Positions 24,552 through 34,600 of a stretch of DNA of 64,000 nucleotides are shown piece by piece. Position 1 is the stretch's first letter; every line of letters starts with the position of its first letter. The stretch spans positions 1 to 64,000 of the forward strand of contig CAZNDO010000018.1 of the NCBI GenBank assembly GCA_964571855.1, in the 5' to 3' direction. The DNA is from CAYYFX01 sp964571855 (GTDB taxonomy: Bacteria > ARS69). The notes beneath the pieces are model-generated. The model was not told the DNA's origin and made no database searches. It saw nothing but the letters and a program-made list of their open reading frames with translations. The translations under genes were made by a program, and so were the position numbers.

Positions 24552-27500
24552 ATGCGCATCGCGTGCCGCTGTCTGCCGCTTCGCAGCTTGCTGCCACTTG
24601 CCGTCGTCCTCTGTTCGGCTGCCGCCGCCTTCGCAAGCGACCCTGCGCCCCCGCCGGATTCCCTCCGCACCACGGATGCGTTCCGGGAAGCAATCCTCTC
24701 CGTGCCGCCCGGCGACTCCCGAACGAACCTCTACTACGCGTTGATGGAGCGGATCGAGTCCGGCGCGCTTCCCGTGGAGGCCGGGCCCGCACTGGACGAT
24801 CTCGTCGGCTTCCTGGTCGCCGCCCTGGACGATCCCGTGGAGGCGGCGGTCGTCCGGTACCGGATCGCGACCTTCCTCACCACCCACCCCCATCCGGCCG
24901 CGCGGGATGCCCTGCGGAGGGCGGCCCTGGACACGTCCGACCGGCTCCACGACCGGGCGCGGGCCGCCCTCGTGGCCCTCCGCGACGATGCGGCGCTGGA
25001 CCTGCTCCTCGACGAAGCCCGACGCACGCGGACGCACGACGCCCGCGAGACGTTCCGCATGATCGGCGAGTTCGGCGCCGCGCGCGCGATCAAGCCTCTC
25101 CGGCGCATGATCGCCGGCGGGAAGCTGGAGCAGGAGATGGCGGACGCCATGGCGGACTTCGAGCGCGAGCACGGGCGCCCTCCGGAGTCCGAGCGCCTCC
25201 GGCAGCGGGCCGCGACCACCGCGCGGAGCTACCGCGAGCACGCGCGACGCGCGCTGCGGGACGTCGAATTCCACGTGAAGACCGGAATGGTGATGCCGTT
25301 CGGCCTGGACGACGGGGCTCGGGCATCCCTCGCGCGCGAGGGATTCGTGATCCTCCCGGAGCTGAAGAACGAGCTCTACGAGCACCTGGGCTCCGAGTAC
25401 CCCTATGTCACCGTCGATGTCGTGTTCCACGCCTTCCTGCTGCTCGCTCGCGCGTCCTTCGATGACTTGGAGCGCCTCGTCCTGGCGCCGAAGCTGACGG
25501 AGTTCGCGCGCGGCATGACGGAGGCCTGTCTCGCGGGGAAGGACCGCGTCCCCTCCCCCGACGACCGGGGGCTCGTGGACCTGAACGCGGCGACGTTCGC
25601 CGTCGTGCTCGCCGCCCTGGAGGGCGGCCAGATCCCCGAGGGTGCCCTGGATGGAAGCGCCGTCGTCGCCGCGGCCCGGGAGGAACTCGACGCCATACGC
25701 ACGCACTCGGCGGTCCTGCCTTCGGCCCTCTTCGAGAGAGAGGAGGACTTCACGAAGTACACGCCCCGCGGACGCCACGGCGAGAGCGCGGATCTCATGC
25801 GGTACTTCCAGGCGATGCTGTACCTGGGTCGAATGGGGTTCCGCGCGGAGAGCGCATCGGAGACCCGGCGCGCGCTCCTCCTCCTGGACGTCCTGGAGCG
25901 GAACCCGAAGCTCCGGCAGCAGTGGTCGGAGATCGACACCCTCCTCGGCATGTTCTTCGGGCCGCTGGATGACGCCGGCGTCCGGGAGTACGAGGCGCTG
26001 CTTCGCGAGGTGGCCGAGGATTCGTCCGAAGGAGTCGCGATCGGTGTCCTGCGCGATCCGTCGCGGTTCGAGGCGTTCCGCGACGCCGCGCTGGCGCTTC
26101 CGGTTCCCCGGGTGATGTCGGATGTGCCTTCTGAGACGGATCGCGCGGGGAGCCGCGGCTTCCGCGTCCTCGGGCAACGCTACTCGCGCGGGGCGGACGT
26201 CTTCCAGCAGTGGATGGAGGGGGCGCAGGCCCTCCCTTCGGGTCTGCACATCGCCTCGGCGCTGCTCGGCTCGCGCGAGGCCGAGCGCATCCTCGTGGCG
26301 GAGGGACGGCGCGCGACCGCGGATGTGGTGACCCTGCCGCCGCCGGCCGAGGATCCCCTCGGCTCCCTTCCCGACGGGTACCTCCACTGCTTCGAGCCGC
26401 TCTTCGAGGAGGCCTCCGGTCGCCCGGAGTTCATGAGCGGCCCCGTGTGGGAGCGCCGGCTGGTCAACTCCTCGCTCGGCGGGTGGGCGGAGGTCGTCCA
26501 CGCGACGATGCTGTACGTGAAGGATGCCAACGAGTACGCAGGCATGTCCGCGATGCTGGACCGCTTCCACGGCTGCGTGGACCCGTATCCGGAGTTCTAC
26601 ATCCGCCTCGCCGGCCTCACGGACCGGTTCGTATCCGCGCTGGAGCGTTGCGGGTTGTTCGATCGGCTGGATGAGGAGGTAGCCCCGCTCCGAGAGCGCG
26701 CGGCCGCGTTGGATCGGGGGCTCGACCAGTACGAGGAACGAACCCGGCTCAAGGAGGCGGGCATTCGCGCCACGCGGGAGATGTACGCCGAGCTCCGCGA
26801 CATCCTCCCGGACCTGGCGGCAATCGCACAGAAGGAACTCCGGGGCGAGGGGCAGTCCTTGGAAGACGGCGTGTTCCTCAAGGGGCTGCATCGAAAGTTC
26901 AAGCGGCTGGCGTTCAACTGGTCCAGCTCGGATCACCACCGCGAGTCCATGGCGCTGATCACCGATCCCGCCACCGACTACTACTCGGAGCGATGCCTCC
27001 AGGTCGGCATCGGCCGGCCCCTCGTGATGTACGTGGCCGTCCCGTTCGGGGACCGAACATACGTGTGCCGCGGCCCCGTCTACTCCTACTACGAGTTCTC
27101 GCGACCGATCACGGAACGCCTCGATGACGAGACCTGGCGTCGCCTGTGCCGCGAACTTGAGCCCGACCTCCTCCCGTGGTTCGGGCGTTTCCCGGAGATC
27201 GGACTGACTCGCGCGGCGACCAGCGCGGAGCTCGAGGCGCTGCTGGACGTCGAAGGGCCGGACGGTCGGAATATCAGCGGCGGATCTTCTCCGTGGCGCG
27301 GGCAGGTTTTCGACGATCCGACGGTAGCCTTCGAGGGTGTGAGGATCCGGGACGGGGATCTGAAGTTGCTGATCCGCATGGCGGATCGAGACTCGATCGA
27401 CATGAGGGTACGGCGCTTCGCGCTCCGGAAACTACGCGACTTCGGGACGCGGCACGAGGTCCTGGACGCATACCGGCGCCAGCTCGAGCTGGCCGGCCCG

Positions 27501-27773
27501 CTGTCGCTGAGTCCGTTCCCGTGCAACCTCTTCCACGTGTGTGCCTACAACGCCGTCGACGGGCTCGGATACTGCGGGCTCGCCGCGCTCCCGGAACTGG
27601 ACCGTGCGGAGGCGATGCTCGAGAAGACCCTGCACCCCCGGGAGGCAAAGCCGGGGAGCGGACCGGAAGTGCTGGCCAGTCAGTACCGGAACGCGCTTTC
27701 GGAAGCACGAGCCCGGATCGCCCGCTTCCCGGGCGGATTCGACCGCTCGCGCGACGGCGAGCGTCGCTTCTGA
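24552..27773 (+). CDS. DUF3160 exported protein with N-terminal HEAT-like region
   Basis: A 1073-residue exported protein of unknown function. The signal peptide ends near AFAS (residue 30). Residues about 40-230 are short helical repeats like HEAT repeats (ALDDPVEAAVVRYRIATFL). The rest fits DUF3160: YVTVDVVFHAFLLLARASFDDL near 280-300, the signature NSSLGGWAEVVHATMLYVKD near 640, then GCVDPYPEFYIRLAGLTDRF near 675, each seen here in order. DUF3160 proteins are often shorter, so the N-terminal region appears to be an addition. The start at 24552 has GGAGG six bases upstream. It stands alone after the promoter at 24480. No catalytic residues are known for the family. Confidence 0.85.
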   Translation: MRIACRCLPLRSLLPLAVVLCSAAAAFASDPAPPPDSLRTTDAFREAILSVPPGDSRTNLYYALMERIESGALPVEAGPALDDLVGFLVAALDDPVEAAVVRYRIATFLTTHPHPAARDALRRAALDTSDRLHDRARAALVALRDDAALDLLLDEARRTRTHDARETFRMIGEFGAARAIKPLRRMIAGGKLEQEMADAMADFEREHGRPPESERLRQRAATTARSYREHARRALRDVEFHVKTGMVMPFGLDDGARASLAREGFVILPELKNELYEHLGSEYPYVTVDVVFHAFLLLARASFDDLERLVLAPKLTEFARGMTEACLAGKDRVPSPDDRGLVDLNAATFAVVLAALEGGQIPEGALDGSAVVAAAREELDAIRTHSAVLPSALFEREEDFTKYTPRGRHGESADLMRYFQAMLYLGRMGFRAESASETRRALLLLDVLERNPKLRQQWSEIDTLLGMFFGPLDDAGVREYEALLREVAEDSSEGVAIGVLRDPSRFEAFRDAALALPVPRVMSDVPSETDRAGSRGFRVLGQRYSRGADVFQQWMEGAQALPSGLHIASALLGSREAERILVAEGRRATADVVTLPPPAEDPLGSLPDGYLHCFEPLFEEASGRPEFMSGPVWERRLVNSSLGGWAEVVHATMLYVKDANEYAGMSAMLDRFHGCVDPYPEFYIRLAGLTDRFVSALERCGLFDRLDEEVAPLRERAAALDRGLDQYEERTRLKEAGIRATREMYAELRDILPDLAAIAQKELRGEGQSLEDGVFLKGLHRKFKRLAFNWSSSDHHRESMALITDPATDYYSERCLQVGIGRPLVMYVAVPFGDRTYVCRGPVYSYYEFSRPITERLDDETWRRLCRELEPDLLPWFGRFPEIGLTRAATSAELEALLDVEGPDGRNISGGSSPWRGQVFDDPTVAFEGVRIRDGDLKLLIRMADRDSIDMRVRRFALRKLRDFGTRHEVLDAYRRQLELAGPLSLSPFPCNLFHVCAYNAVDGLGYCGLAALPELDRAEAMLEKTLHPREAKPGSGPEVLASQYRNALSEARARIARFPGGFDRSRDGERRF

Positions 27774-27916
27774 CGAACCGAACGACCCGCGAGGCACCCG
27801 AGCGCAACCCGTGGAACGTCGATCCCCAGGGAACCCGGGAAGCGTATTCTCCGTAGAGCAACGATCCGCCTGCGAGCGACGGGCCCGGGCGCCGGCGCAT
27901 CGGGAAGGGAGATCCT

Positions 27917-28612
27917 GTGCAGACCATCCAACAGCAGGCGCGAGCCGCGGGATTCCTCTACCTCGCGCTCGCGGTCACCGCCCCCATCGGACTGCTGTAT
28001 GTGCCGGGCAAGCTGATCGTCCCGCGCGACGCGGCGGCGACCGCCGAGAACCTCCGGGCATCCGAGGGGCTGCTGCGTCTCGGCATCGCGAGCGAGCTGT
28101 TCCACCAGGTCATGGTCGTGTTCCTCGTGCTGGCGCTCTATCGCCTGTTCAAGCCCGTCAGCGAGACGCTCGCGAAGCAGCTCGTGGTCCTCGGCGCCCT
28201 GGTCTCGGTCCCGATCATGTTCGTCAACGTGCTGAACGAGCTTGCCGCCATCGTCCTCGCGAAGGGCGGCGGCTTCCTGACGCCGTTCGAGCAGCCCCAG
28301 CGCGACGCCCTGGCGTACCTGTTCCTCCACCTGCACGGCCAGGGGATCAAGGTGACCTCGATCTTCTGGGGGCTGTGGCTGTTCCCGTTCGGGCTGCTGG
28401 TCATCCGCTCGGGGTTCATTCCCCCCGTCCTCGGGGCGCTTCTCCTCGTCGCGGGCGCGGCCTACCTCGTCGACTCCTTCGTCCGCCTGATCGTGCCCTC
28501 GGTGGCGCCGGCGGTCACGAAGGTCACCGACCTGCTCGTGATCGCGGAGGTCCCGATCATCCTCTGGCTCGTGATCCGGGGGGCGAGCCCGCGCCCGGAC
28601 GCGACCACGTAG
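27917..28612 (+). CDS. DUF4386 membrane protein
   Basis: A 231-residue integral membrane protein with six or seven hydrophobic segments, of the DUF4386 family. The family features seen are the N-terminal QQARAAGFLYLALAVTAPIG, the ASELFHQVMVVFLVLALYRLF helix near 63, and HGQGIKVTSIFWGLWLFPFG near 142. No biochemical role is known; homologues are scattered among bacteria as stand-alone genes. The GTG at 27917 is preceded by AGGGAG. It lies 143 bases after the DUF3160 gene and converges on the kinase gene with 27 bases between stops. Confidence 0.82.
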   Translation: MQTIQQQARAAGFLYLALAVTAPIGLLYVPGKLIVPRDAAATAENLRASEGLLRLGIASELFHQVMVVFLVLALYRLFKPVSETLAKQLVVLGALVSVPIMFVNVLNELAAIVLAKGGGFLTPFEQPQRDALAYLFLHLHGQGIKVTSIFWGLWLFPFGLLVIRSGFIPPVLGALLLVAGAAYLVDSFVRLIVPSVAPAVTKVTDLLVIAEVPIILWLVIRGASPRPDATT

Positions 28613-28639
28613 TGTGTCGGCCCCGATGACGCAGGACCT

Positions 28640-31336
28640 CTACGGTCCCTTCGTCTCCCGGAGCGGATCCCCCAGGATCGGCCTCCCGCCCAACGCCGTC
28701 GCGGCCCCGTAACCGAGAATCGCGAGCAGGAGCACGAGCGGAACGAGCGCGCGATCGGCGTACCAGGATGCGAGGTCGAACGAGGGCACGACGCCGCCCA
28801 TGACGAGCGCGAAGAACGACGCGACCACCGCGGCGAGCAGGCCGAAGCGCATGAGAACGAGGGTTCCCGCGGACGTCAGGACGGCCCCGAGGACGGCCAG
28901 GGGCCAGCCCTCGGAGGGAGCGGCGCCGAACGCGCCGCTGGCGACGTGGATCAGGATCGTGAGCGCCACGGCGGCCCAGGTCCGGCGCAGGAGCAGGCGC
29001 AGCACGAGCAGGACGACCAGTGTCCTCAGGACGTCCAGCACGCAGATCGAGCCGGCGTAGGAGAGATTGCAGCCCGTGTTCGCGAGGCTGGTGAGCGACG
29101 CGAGCATCCCCGGCGCCAGGAGCGTGGGAACCCGCGTGAGCCCGAAGTGGGCACCGCCGAGCGTGACCAGCACCCCGAGGGCGACGAGGACCGATCCGGC
29201 GGCGCCGCCGATCAGGAGGTCGCGTCCGACCAGCGGGTCCCGTGCCCTCCCCGAGACCAGCCGCGCCCACCCGACGAGCATCCTCGGCCACAACCTCCGC
29301 ACATAGGGCTCGAGCGCCATGTAGCCGAGCCACATGGACACGCCGTGGATCAGGGAGTGTCCGAACGCGCGGCCGGCCAGCCAATCCCACGCGGCGCCGA
29401 TAAGACCGACCTCCGGGAGCTTCGTGGTGAAGACGGCTTCGAGGATGTTCATGAGGAAGACGAAGACACCGATCCGGGTGGCGCTTCGCCAGTCCCCGCG
29501 TCCGAGGCCCAGGTTCCGCATGGCGAAGACGACGCTGGCCACGAACGGCACGGCGACGAAGAGCAGGAGGTCGATCCACGCGGTGGGCCCGGGCCGCTCC
29601 GGGGCCCGCGGGTCCACCGGGGCGGTCGTGGCTCCCCAGTCGTGGACGATCGTGAAGTGGGCCAGGCGCCCGCGCGACGCCCCGGCCTGCACGGTGACGG
29701 TCTCGTCGCCCAGCCACGGCACGGGGCCGGTCCAGGCGGCGGCCGAGTCGCACATCGCCGGCACGGGGCGGACCAGCGCGGCGGGCACGAAGGTCGCGGG
29801 GTCCAGCGCCGCGGCCGCGAACAGGGCGGACCAATCGGGCCCGCCCTCCGGGGCGCGAACCGTGTCGGGCGGGACGGCGCGAAGCCCCAGCAGGCGGCCC
29901 TCCGGATCCAGGAGGACCGCAGCCTCGCCGGCGGCGAAGTGCGGCGGATCGCCCACGCTGACGATCTCGTCGTGGACGCCCACCGCCTCGATCAGTCCCG
30001 GGCTCCACCGGCGCCAGAAGAACACCGTGCTGCTGGTCGCCGCGGGTTCCGCGCGGCTCTCGCGCAGGTGCTTGAGTTGTTCCGGGTACTGGGCGAACCC
30101 CTCGGCCGAGTGCGGCGGCAGCTCCGCGAAGCTCCCGGTCCGCGCGAGGATGTCCGCCGCGCGCACCGAGAGGACCGGCGTGGGCTCCTGCAACGGACGG
30201 AACTCGGGACCGATCGCGCTCGCCCAGACCCCGATCGCGGCGACCGCGGCCGCCACCCAGGCGAAGGCGACCGCCGGGGACATCCGGCCGCGCTCGCCCG
30301 CATTCGCGACCAGCTCGGGCGACGGCGTCTCCCCCGCGGCAAGCGCCGCGGCCAGCGGATCCCCGCCGGGTAGCGCGCCGAGCACCGCGTACGCGGAAGG
30401 CGGGCGAAGCTCGGGGTCCCGTTCGAGACAGTGGAGGATCACGCGCTCCACCGCCGGATCGATGTCGCGCGCCGCGTCCGAGGGCGTGGTGACCGAGCCG
30501 GACTCGTGCATGCGCCGCAGCTCGTTTACGTTCCCCGTCGGGAAGGCGCGCTTCCCCGTGAACAGCTCGTACAGGACGAGACCCAGCGAATACAGGTCGC
30601 TGCGCACCGAGACTCGCCCGCCCGCGAGCTGCTCGGGCGCCATGTACGACGGGGTGCCGGCGATCTCTCCCGAGCGGGCCAGCTCGTCGGCGAGGCCGGC
30701 GAGGCCGAAGTCCGTGATGCGGGCCCGGCCGCGGCCGTCGATCATCACGTTCGCGGGCTTGAGGTCGCGGTGCAGCATCCCGGCTTCGTGCGCGGCGGCA
30801 AGTCCCAGGCAGATCTGCCGGGCGATCTCGATCGCCTTGTCCGAGGTGGGTCGGCCCATGCGGCGGAGGACGGCCGCGAGATCCTCGCCGTCGATGTACT
30901 CCATCGACAGGAACACGTGCCCGTCGATCTCGCCGATGTCGTAGACGCGGCACACGTTCGGATGGGCGATCTGCCGGGCGACCCGCACCTCGGATCGGAA
31001 GCGCGCCAGCTCCGCGGTGCTCCGGGACACGGCCTCCGGCAGGAACTTCAGCGCGACCGACTGCCCGAGCTCGAGATCGTCGGCCCGGTAGACCTCGCCC
31101 ATCCCGCCGCGCCCGAGGAGGGCGACGGTGCGGTAGCGGGTGCCCAGGCGGGTCCCGGGCTCGAACCGCCCGTGGACACCGGAGGAGGACGGGGGCGCGA
31201 CCGGACGGGCCGCCGCGCCGCGGGTCGGAGCCTGGGAGGTGACGGGCTCCGCGGCGGCGGCCACGGCCGCGCCGCAGCCGGGACAGAACCGGGCCGCCTC
31301 GGGGATCGCGTGCGCGCAGTGCGTGCAGAACGGCAT
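28640..31336 (-). CDS. Membrane Ser/Thr protein kinase with zinc ribbon and polytopic C-terminus
   Basis: An 898-residue Hanks-type kinase. Residues 4-21 are a zinc ribbon (CTHC ... CPGC). The kinase domain at about 68-330 is complete: glycine loop GRGGMGEVY at 75-83, VALK lysine K97, HRDLKPAN at 189-196, DFG at 209-211, and YMAPEQL after the activation segment. A helix near 350 (VAFAWVAAAVAAIGVW) leads to a probably extracytoplasmic segment and then seven or more hydrophobic helices to the C-terminus. Kinases of this build are common in Acidobacteria and other soil phyla, where the tail is thought to sense or act at the membrane. The substrate is not evident. The gene stands alone. Confidence 0.92.
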   Translation of the reverse strand: MPFCTHCAHAIPEAARFCPGCGAAVAAAAEPVTSQAPTRGAAARPVAPPSSSGVHGRFEPGTRLGTRYRTVALLGRGGMGEVYRADDLELGQSVALKFLPEAVSRSTAELARFRSEVRVARQIAHPNVCRVYDIGEIDGHVFLSMEYIDGEDLAAVLRRMGRPTSDKAIEIARQICLGLAAAHEAGMLHRDLKPANVMIDGRGRARITDFGLAGLADELARSGEIAGTPSYMAPEQLAGGRVSVRSDLYSLGLVLYELFTGKRAFPTGNVNELRRMHESGSVTTPSDAARDIDPAVERVILHCLERDPELRPPSAYAVLGALPGGDPLAAALAAGETPSPELVANAGERGRMSPAVAFAWVAAAVAAIGVWASAIGPEFRPLQEPTPVLSVRAADILARTGSFAELPPHSAEGFAQYPEQLKHLRESRAEPAATSSTVFFWRRWSPGLIEAVGVHDEIVSVGDPPHFAAGEAAVLLDPEGRLLGLRAVPPDTVRAPEGGPDWSALFAAAALDPATFVPAALVRPVPAMCDSAAAWTGPVPWLGDETVTVQAGASRGRLAHFTIVHDWGATTAPVDPRAPERPGPTAWIDLLLFVAVPFVASVVFAMRNLGLGRGDWRSATRIGVFVFLMNILEAVFTTKLPEVGLIGAAWDWLAGRAFGHSLIHGVSMWLGYMALEPYVRRLWPRMLVGWARLVSGRARDPLVGRDLLIGGAAGSVLVALGVLVTLGGAHFGLTRVPTLLAPGMLASLTSLANTGCNLSYAGSICVLDVLRTLVVLLVLRLLLRRTWAAVALTILIHVASGAFGAAPSEGWPLAVLGAVLTSAGTLVLMRFGLLAAVVASFFALVMGGVVPSFDLASWYADRALVPLVLLLAILGYGAATALGGRPILGDPLRETKGP

Positions 31337-31415
31337 GGGGGCGGAGACTAGTGGCCCGCGGGTTGCCGCACCAGATCTTCCGCGCGGGTCGCGCGCGGTG
31401 ACGGGCCCCCCGGCC

Positions 31416-31505
31416 TCAGCCTTCCGAGGCCAGGTCCCGCAGCGCCTCGAGTTCCGCCACTCGGTTCGTGCTGAGGGCGACGAGCAGCGTGCGGAAGTCA
31501 GTCAT
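31416..31505 (-). pseudogene. In-frame remnant of a nucleotidyltransferase gene
   Basis: A 29-codon open frame starting at an ATG that overlaps the stop of the preceding 60-residue gene. The first 16 residues, MTDFRTLLVALSTNRV, look like the start of the small nucleotidyltransferases that commonly follow such a 60-residue protein (usually D-F-R-x-L-L-x-x-L, then a GG-x-A core). The last residues, AELEALRDLASEG, look like their C-terminal end. The roughly 130 residues between, including the catalytic GS and DxD motifs, are missing with the frame kept. The simplest reading is an internal deletion leaving the two ends fused. Family resemblance is from memory, not a search. It may be untranslated. 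Confidence 0.5.
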
Positions 31506-31680
31506 GGGGGTGTCGCGCGTCGCGGCCGGCGCGGCGCATCTCCTCGGCCAGGCGCTGCAGCTCCATGGCCGCCAGGATGCGCTCCTCGGGCGTCTTGCGC
31601 AGGTTCCGCCGGAGGAGCGTGAGGTCGAGGTCCCGCTTGTACGCCTCGACGACCGGATCGCGTTCCTCGGGAGCTCCCAT
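31498..31680 (-). CDS. Small helical protein, usual partner of a nucleotidyltransferase
   Basis: A 60-residue charged helical protein (DPVVEAYKRDLDLTLLRR, later TPEERILAAMELQRLAEE). Small proteins with the pattern R-x-N-L-x-x-T-P-E-E-R-x-x-x-x-x-x-L-Q are often encoded directly upstream of a small nucleotidyltransferase, possibly as a toxin-antitoxin-like pair. Here the downstream partner is only a remnant. Its ATG at 31680 comes two bases after the stop of the large PEP-binding gene, and no strong ribosome site is visible, so it probably depends on coupling. The function is unknown. Confidence 0.6.
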   Translation of the reverse strand: MGAPEERDPVVEAYKRDLDLTLLRRNLRKTPEERILAAMELQRLAEEMRRAGRDARHPHD

Positions 31681-31682
31681 GC

Positions 31683-34600
31683 CTACGGCCCCGCTTCCGC
31701 ATCCGGCAGCAGCGGCCTTGCCGCATCCGCCGCCGCCCCGATGCCCTCGGCCGCCCCGCGCCGCAGCCGCACGTCCTCGTCGGTGACCCACGCGATGTCC
31801 AGCAGCCCGCCGCGCCGCTGCCCGGTGCGGAGGTAGTTCGCCTCGTCCAGGCTCCGGCTCCACCCGTCCAGCCACTGCTCCAGCTCGCGGCGCAGCGCCT
31901 CGTCGCCCTCGAAGTGGACGATCAGGTCGATGTCGCTGTCCGCCTCCGCCGTTCCGCTCTTCGTGTTCCCGGCCAGGTACACCTGCCGCACGGGCCAGCG
32001 GTCCCGGTCGATCTCCGCCGCCAGGCGCTGCGCCATGTACTCGCGCCAGGACGAGGCGTGGTGCGAATCCGCCGCGCCGTGCCCGTTCCCGCCGCGCACG
32101 CCGGGCGCCGCCACGAAGACGGCCACCGCCTTGTCCAGCTCCCCGTTCATGAGCACGCTGAGCGTCTTCCCGCCGAGCGTGGCCGGCACGTCGATCACCT
32201 TCACCACGTGCTCCAGGTCCGCGAACTCCGGCAGCAGCTCCGTGAGCACGCTGCGCGAGCCCGTGAGGAACCGCTCGTCCAGGACGTTGCCCGGCTCGTC
32301 CGGGTACAGCGGCAGGTACCGGATCCCCGCTTCCACCAGATCCTGGAAGAAGTGCGTGCCGAACGACAGGTCCGGCATGTACCCCTCGCGCCGCCGCGCG
32401 ATCTCGGCCAGCAGCGCCGTGTTGTTGATGTCCGAGTACGTGACGGACACGCCCAGCCGCACGTCGCCGCGGCTGCCCCACCGCCCGGGGCCGAGCAGGA
32501 TGAACTGCCGCTTCGGCAGCATGGCGTTCAGCCGCCCCACGGCCCGCCCCACGCGCAGGAACGCCTCGTGGTCCGGCAGCCCCGCGTACTCCTCCGGGTC
32601 CACGTACACCACGTGCGTCACGTTCGTGGCCGAGCCGTTGGACACGTGCCGGTTCGCGGTGAACAGCGTCTCCTCCCGGCGCAGCGTGCGCGGGATGGGC
32701 GCCGGCTGCGGCGAGAGCGAGTAGCTCTGCGGCCGGCATTGCAACAGGTACAGGTGCTCCCCGTCGGACGCGAACTCGATGTCCACCGGACCGCCGAGCT
32801 TCTTCTCCAGCAATTGCAACAGGCCGCGGATCTGCGCCACGAACGGCGTCTCGGCCACGAGCCCGTCGAACGTGACGATCCACGTGCCCGTCTCGAAGTT
32901 CGATCCCAGCCCCAGGGGCCGCACGAGCCGCCCGTCCTCGAACCGGGACACGAGCCGGCGGATCTCCGGGTACTCCCGCCCGCACGTGCGCAGCATCGCC
33001 TCGAAGTCCGCGGTCTCGAAGGTCCCGGTCTCCAGGTCGATCGCGTCCACCTTGCTCGGCGCGTACCGGACGATCTCCTCCGGCGTGATGTTCGCGCGGA
33101 TGCCGGGCTGCCCCGGCGCCAGCAGCACGGGATAGTCGTCCCCCAGCCGGTCCACGGCCCGCGTGCCCAGCCCCGGGACCAGCCGGATCAGCCCGTCGGA
33201 GCGGCGGATGCGCGGCGACCACCGGAAGTCGTTGTTGCTGAAGGCCACGCCGGCGAACGCGGGCAGGAAGTACCGCCCCACCTGCTTGCCCACGACCTCC
33301 TGGATCATGATGCCCATCTCCTCGTGCACGTCGAGGAGGTCGCGCTCCGCGCGGTACTGGATGGGATCGGGGCTGAAGATGGACGCGTACACCTCGGCGA
33401 TGGCGTCCTGCAGCGCCTCCAGCCGCACGCGCTTGGACCCCCGGTTCGCCAGGAACAGGCTCTTGTACTTCCCGGAGAACGCGGCCTCGGTGCCGTCCTC
33501 CAGCAGGCTGGAGCTGCGCACGATCAGCGGCCGCTGCCCCAGGTCGTCCAGCGCGAGCGACAGCCCGCGGATCACGTCCGGCGGGAAGTGCGAGTTCTTG
33601 AAGAGCTGGATGACGTGCGGGTAGTCCTGCCGGATCTGGTCGATGTCCTGGTACTTCCGGTCGTACAGGTCCTCGAGGTTGTTGTAGCGGATGAAGTCCA
33701 GCTGCGCGTCCGACGCCACGTACCAGGTCCGCGGCACGCGCACGTCCGCGAAGAGGTCGTCCGTGGCGTGCCGCGCGAGCTGCATGGCCACGAACAGCCC
33801 GGAGCTCTTGCCTCCGAGCTTCCCGCGGCTGCGCGGCGTGGCGATGATGCGCGGCGCGATGTCGCAGAAGTCCCCCACGCGCACGGCGTCGCGCGCGGCG
33901 GCGATGAACTCGGTGCGCTCGGAGAAGAACCGCCGCAGGAGCGCCACGCGCAGCTGCGTCTGCGAGGAGGGCGACAGCGTGCTCTCGTCCACCCCGGTCC
34001 GCCGGAACCGGTCCAGCGCCTCGGTGATGTCCGCGAGCGAGCTGTCCAGCCGCTCCAGCGCGCCGGCCAGGTCCGCGCTCTTGTCCTCCTGGATCCACTG
34101 CTGGATCCGCTTGAGGATCTCGGCCTCCGAGAGGTGCTCCTCCGCCACGTCGAACGTGCGCTTGACCAGGGAGTCCACCTCCACGTGCCGCTGCCGGGCG
34201 GACGGCCGGTTCTCGGTGGACGACCCGGATGCGCCCGTGGGATCCGGCGCGAACTCCCGCAGCAGCTCCGGCGCGCCGGGCACGCCGTGCCAGCAGAGGT
34301 AGTTGATCATCTTGCGGGTCATGCGGAGCAGCAGCGCCTGGTCCGTGCGCCGCAGGAAGTCCAGGATGACGCGCCAGTCCCGGCCCGGGCTGCCCGTCAC
34401 GTCCGCGAGGTGCGCGTCCTCCTTGATGCGCTCCGCGCGCGCGCGGTGCGAGAGGCGCAGCCCGGTGAGCTTCGCGAGCGCGCCGAGCAGCCGGCGCTCG
34501 CCCTCCACGAACGGCCCGTCCGCGTCTCCCGGACGCTCCTCCGTGTAGTACACGGAGATCTCGCCCACGGGATAGCCGTCCACGTCCAGCGGCGCGCTGA

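Noticed and set aside
22497..26939. A 1480-codon minus-strand frame containing purE
   Set aside because: Only the last 153 codons are a recognisable protein. The rest lies antisense or out of frame to purD and the DUF3160 gene.
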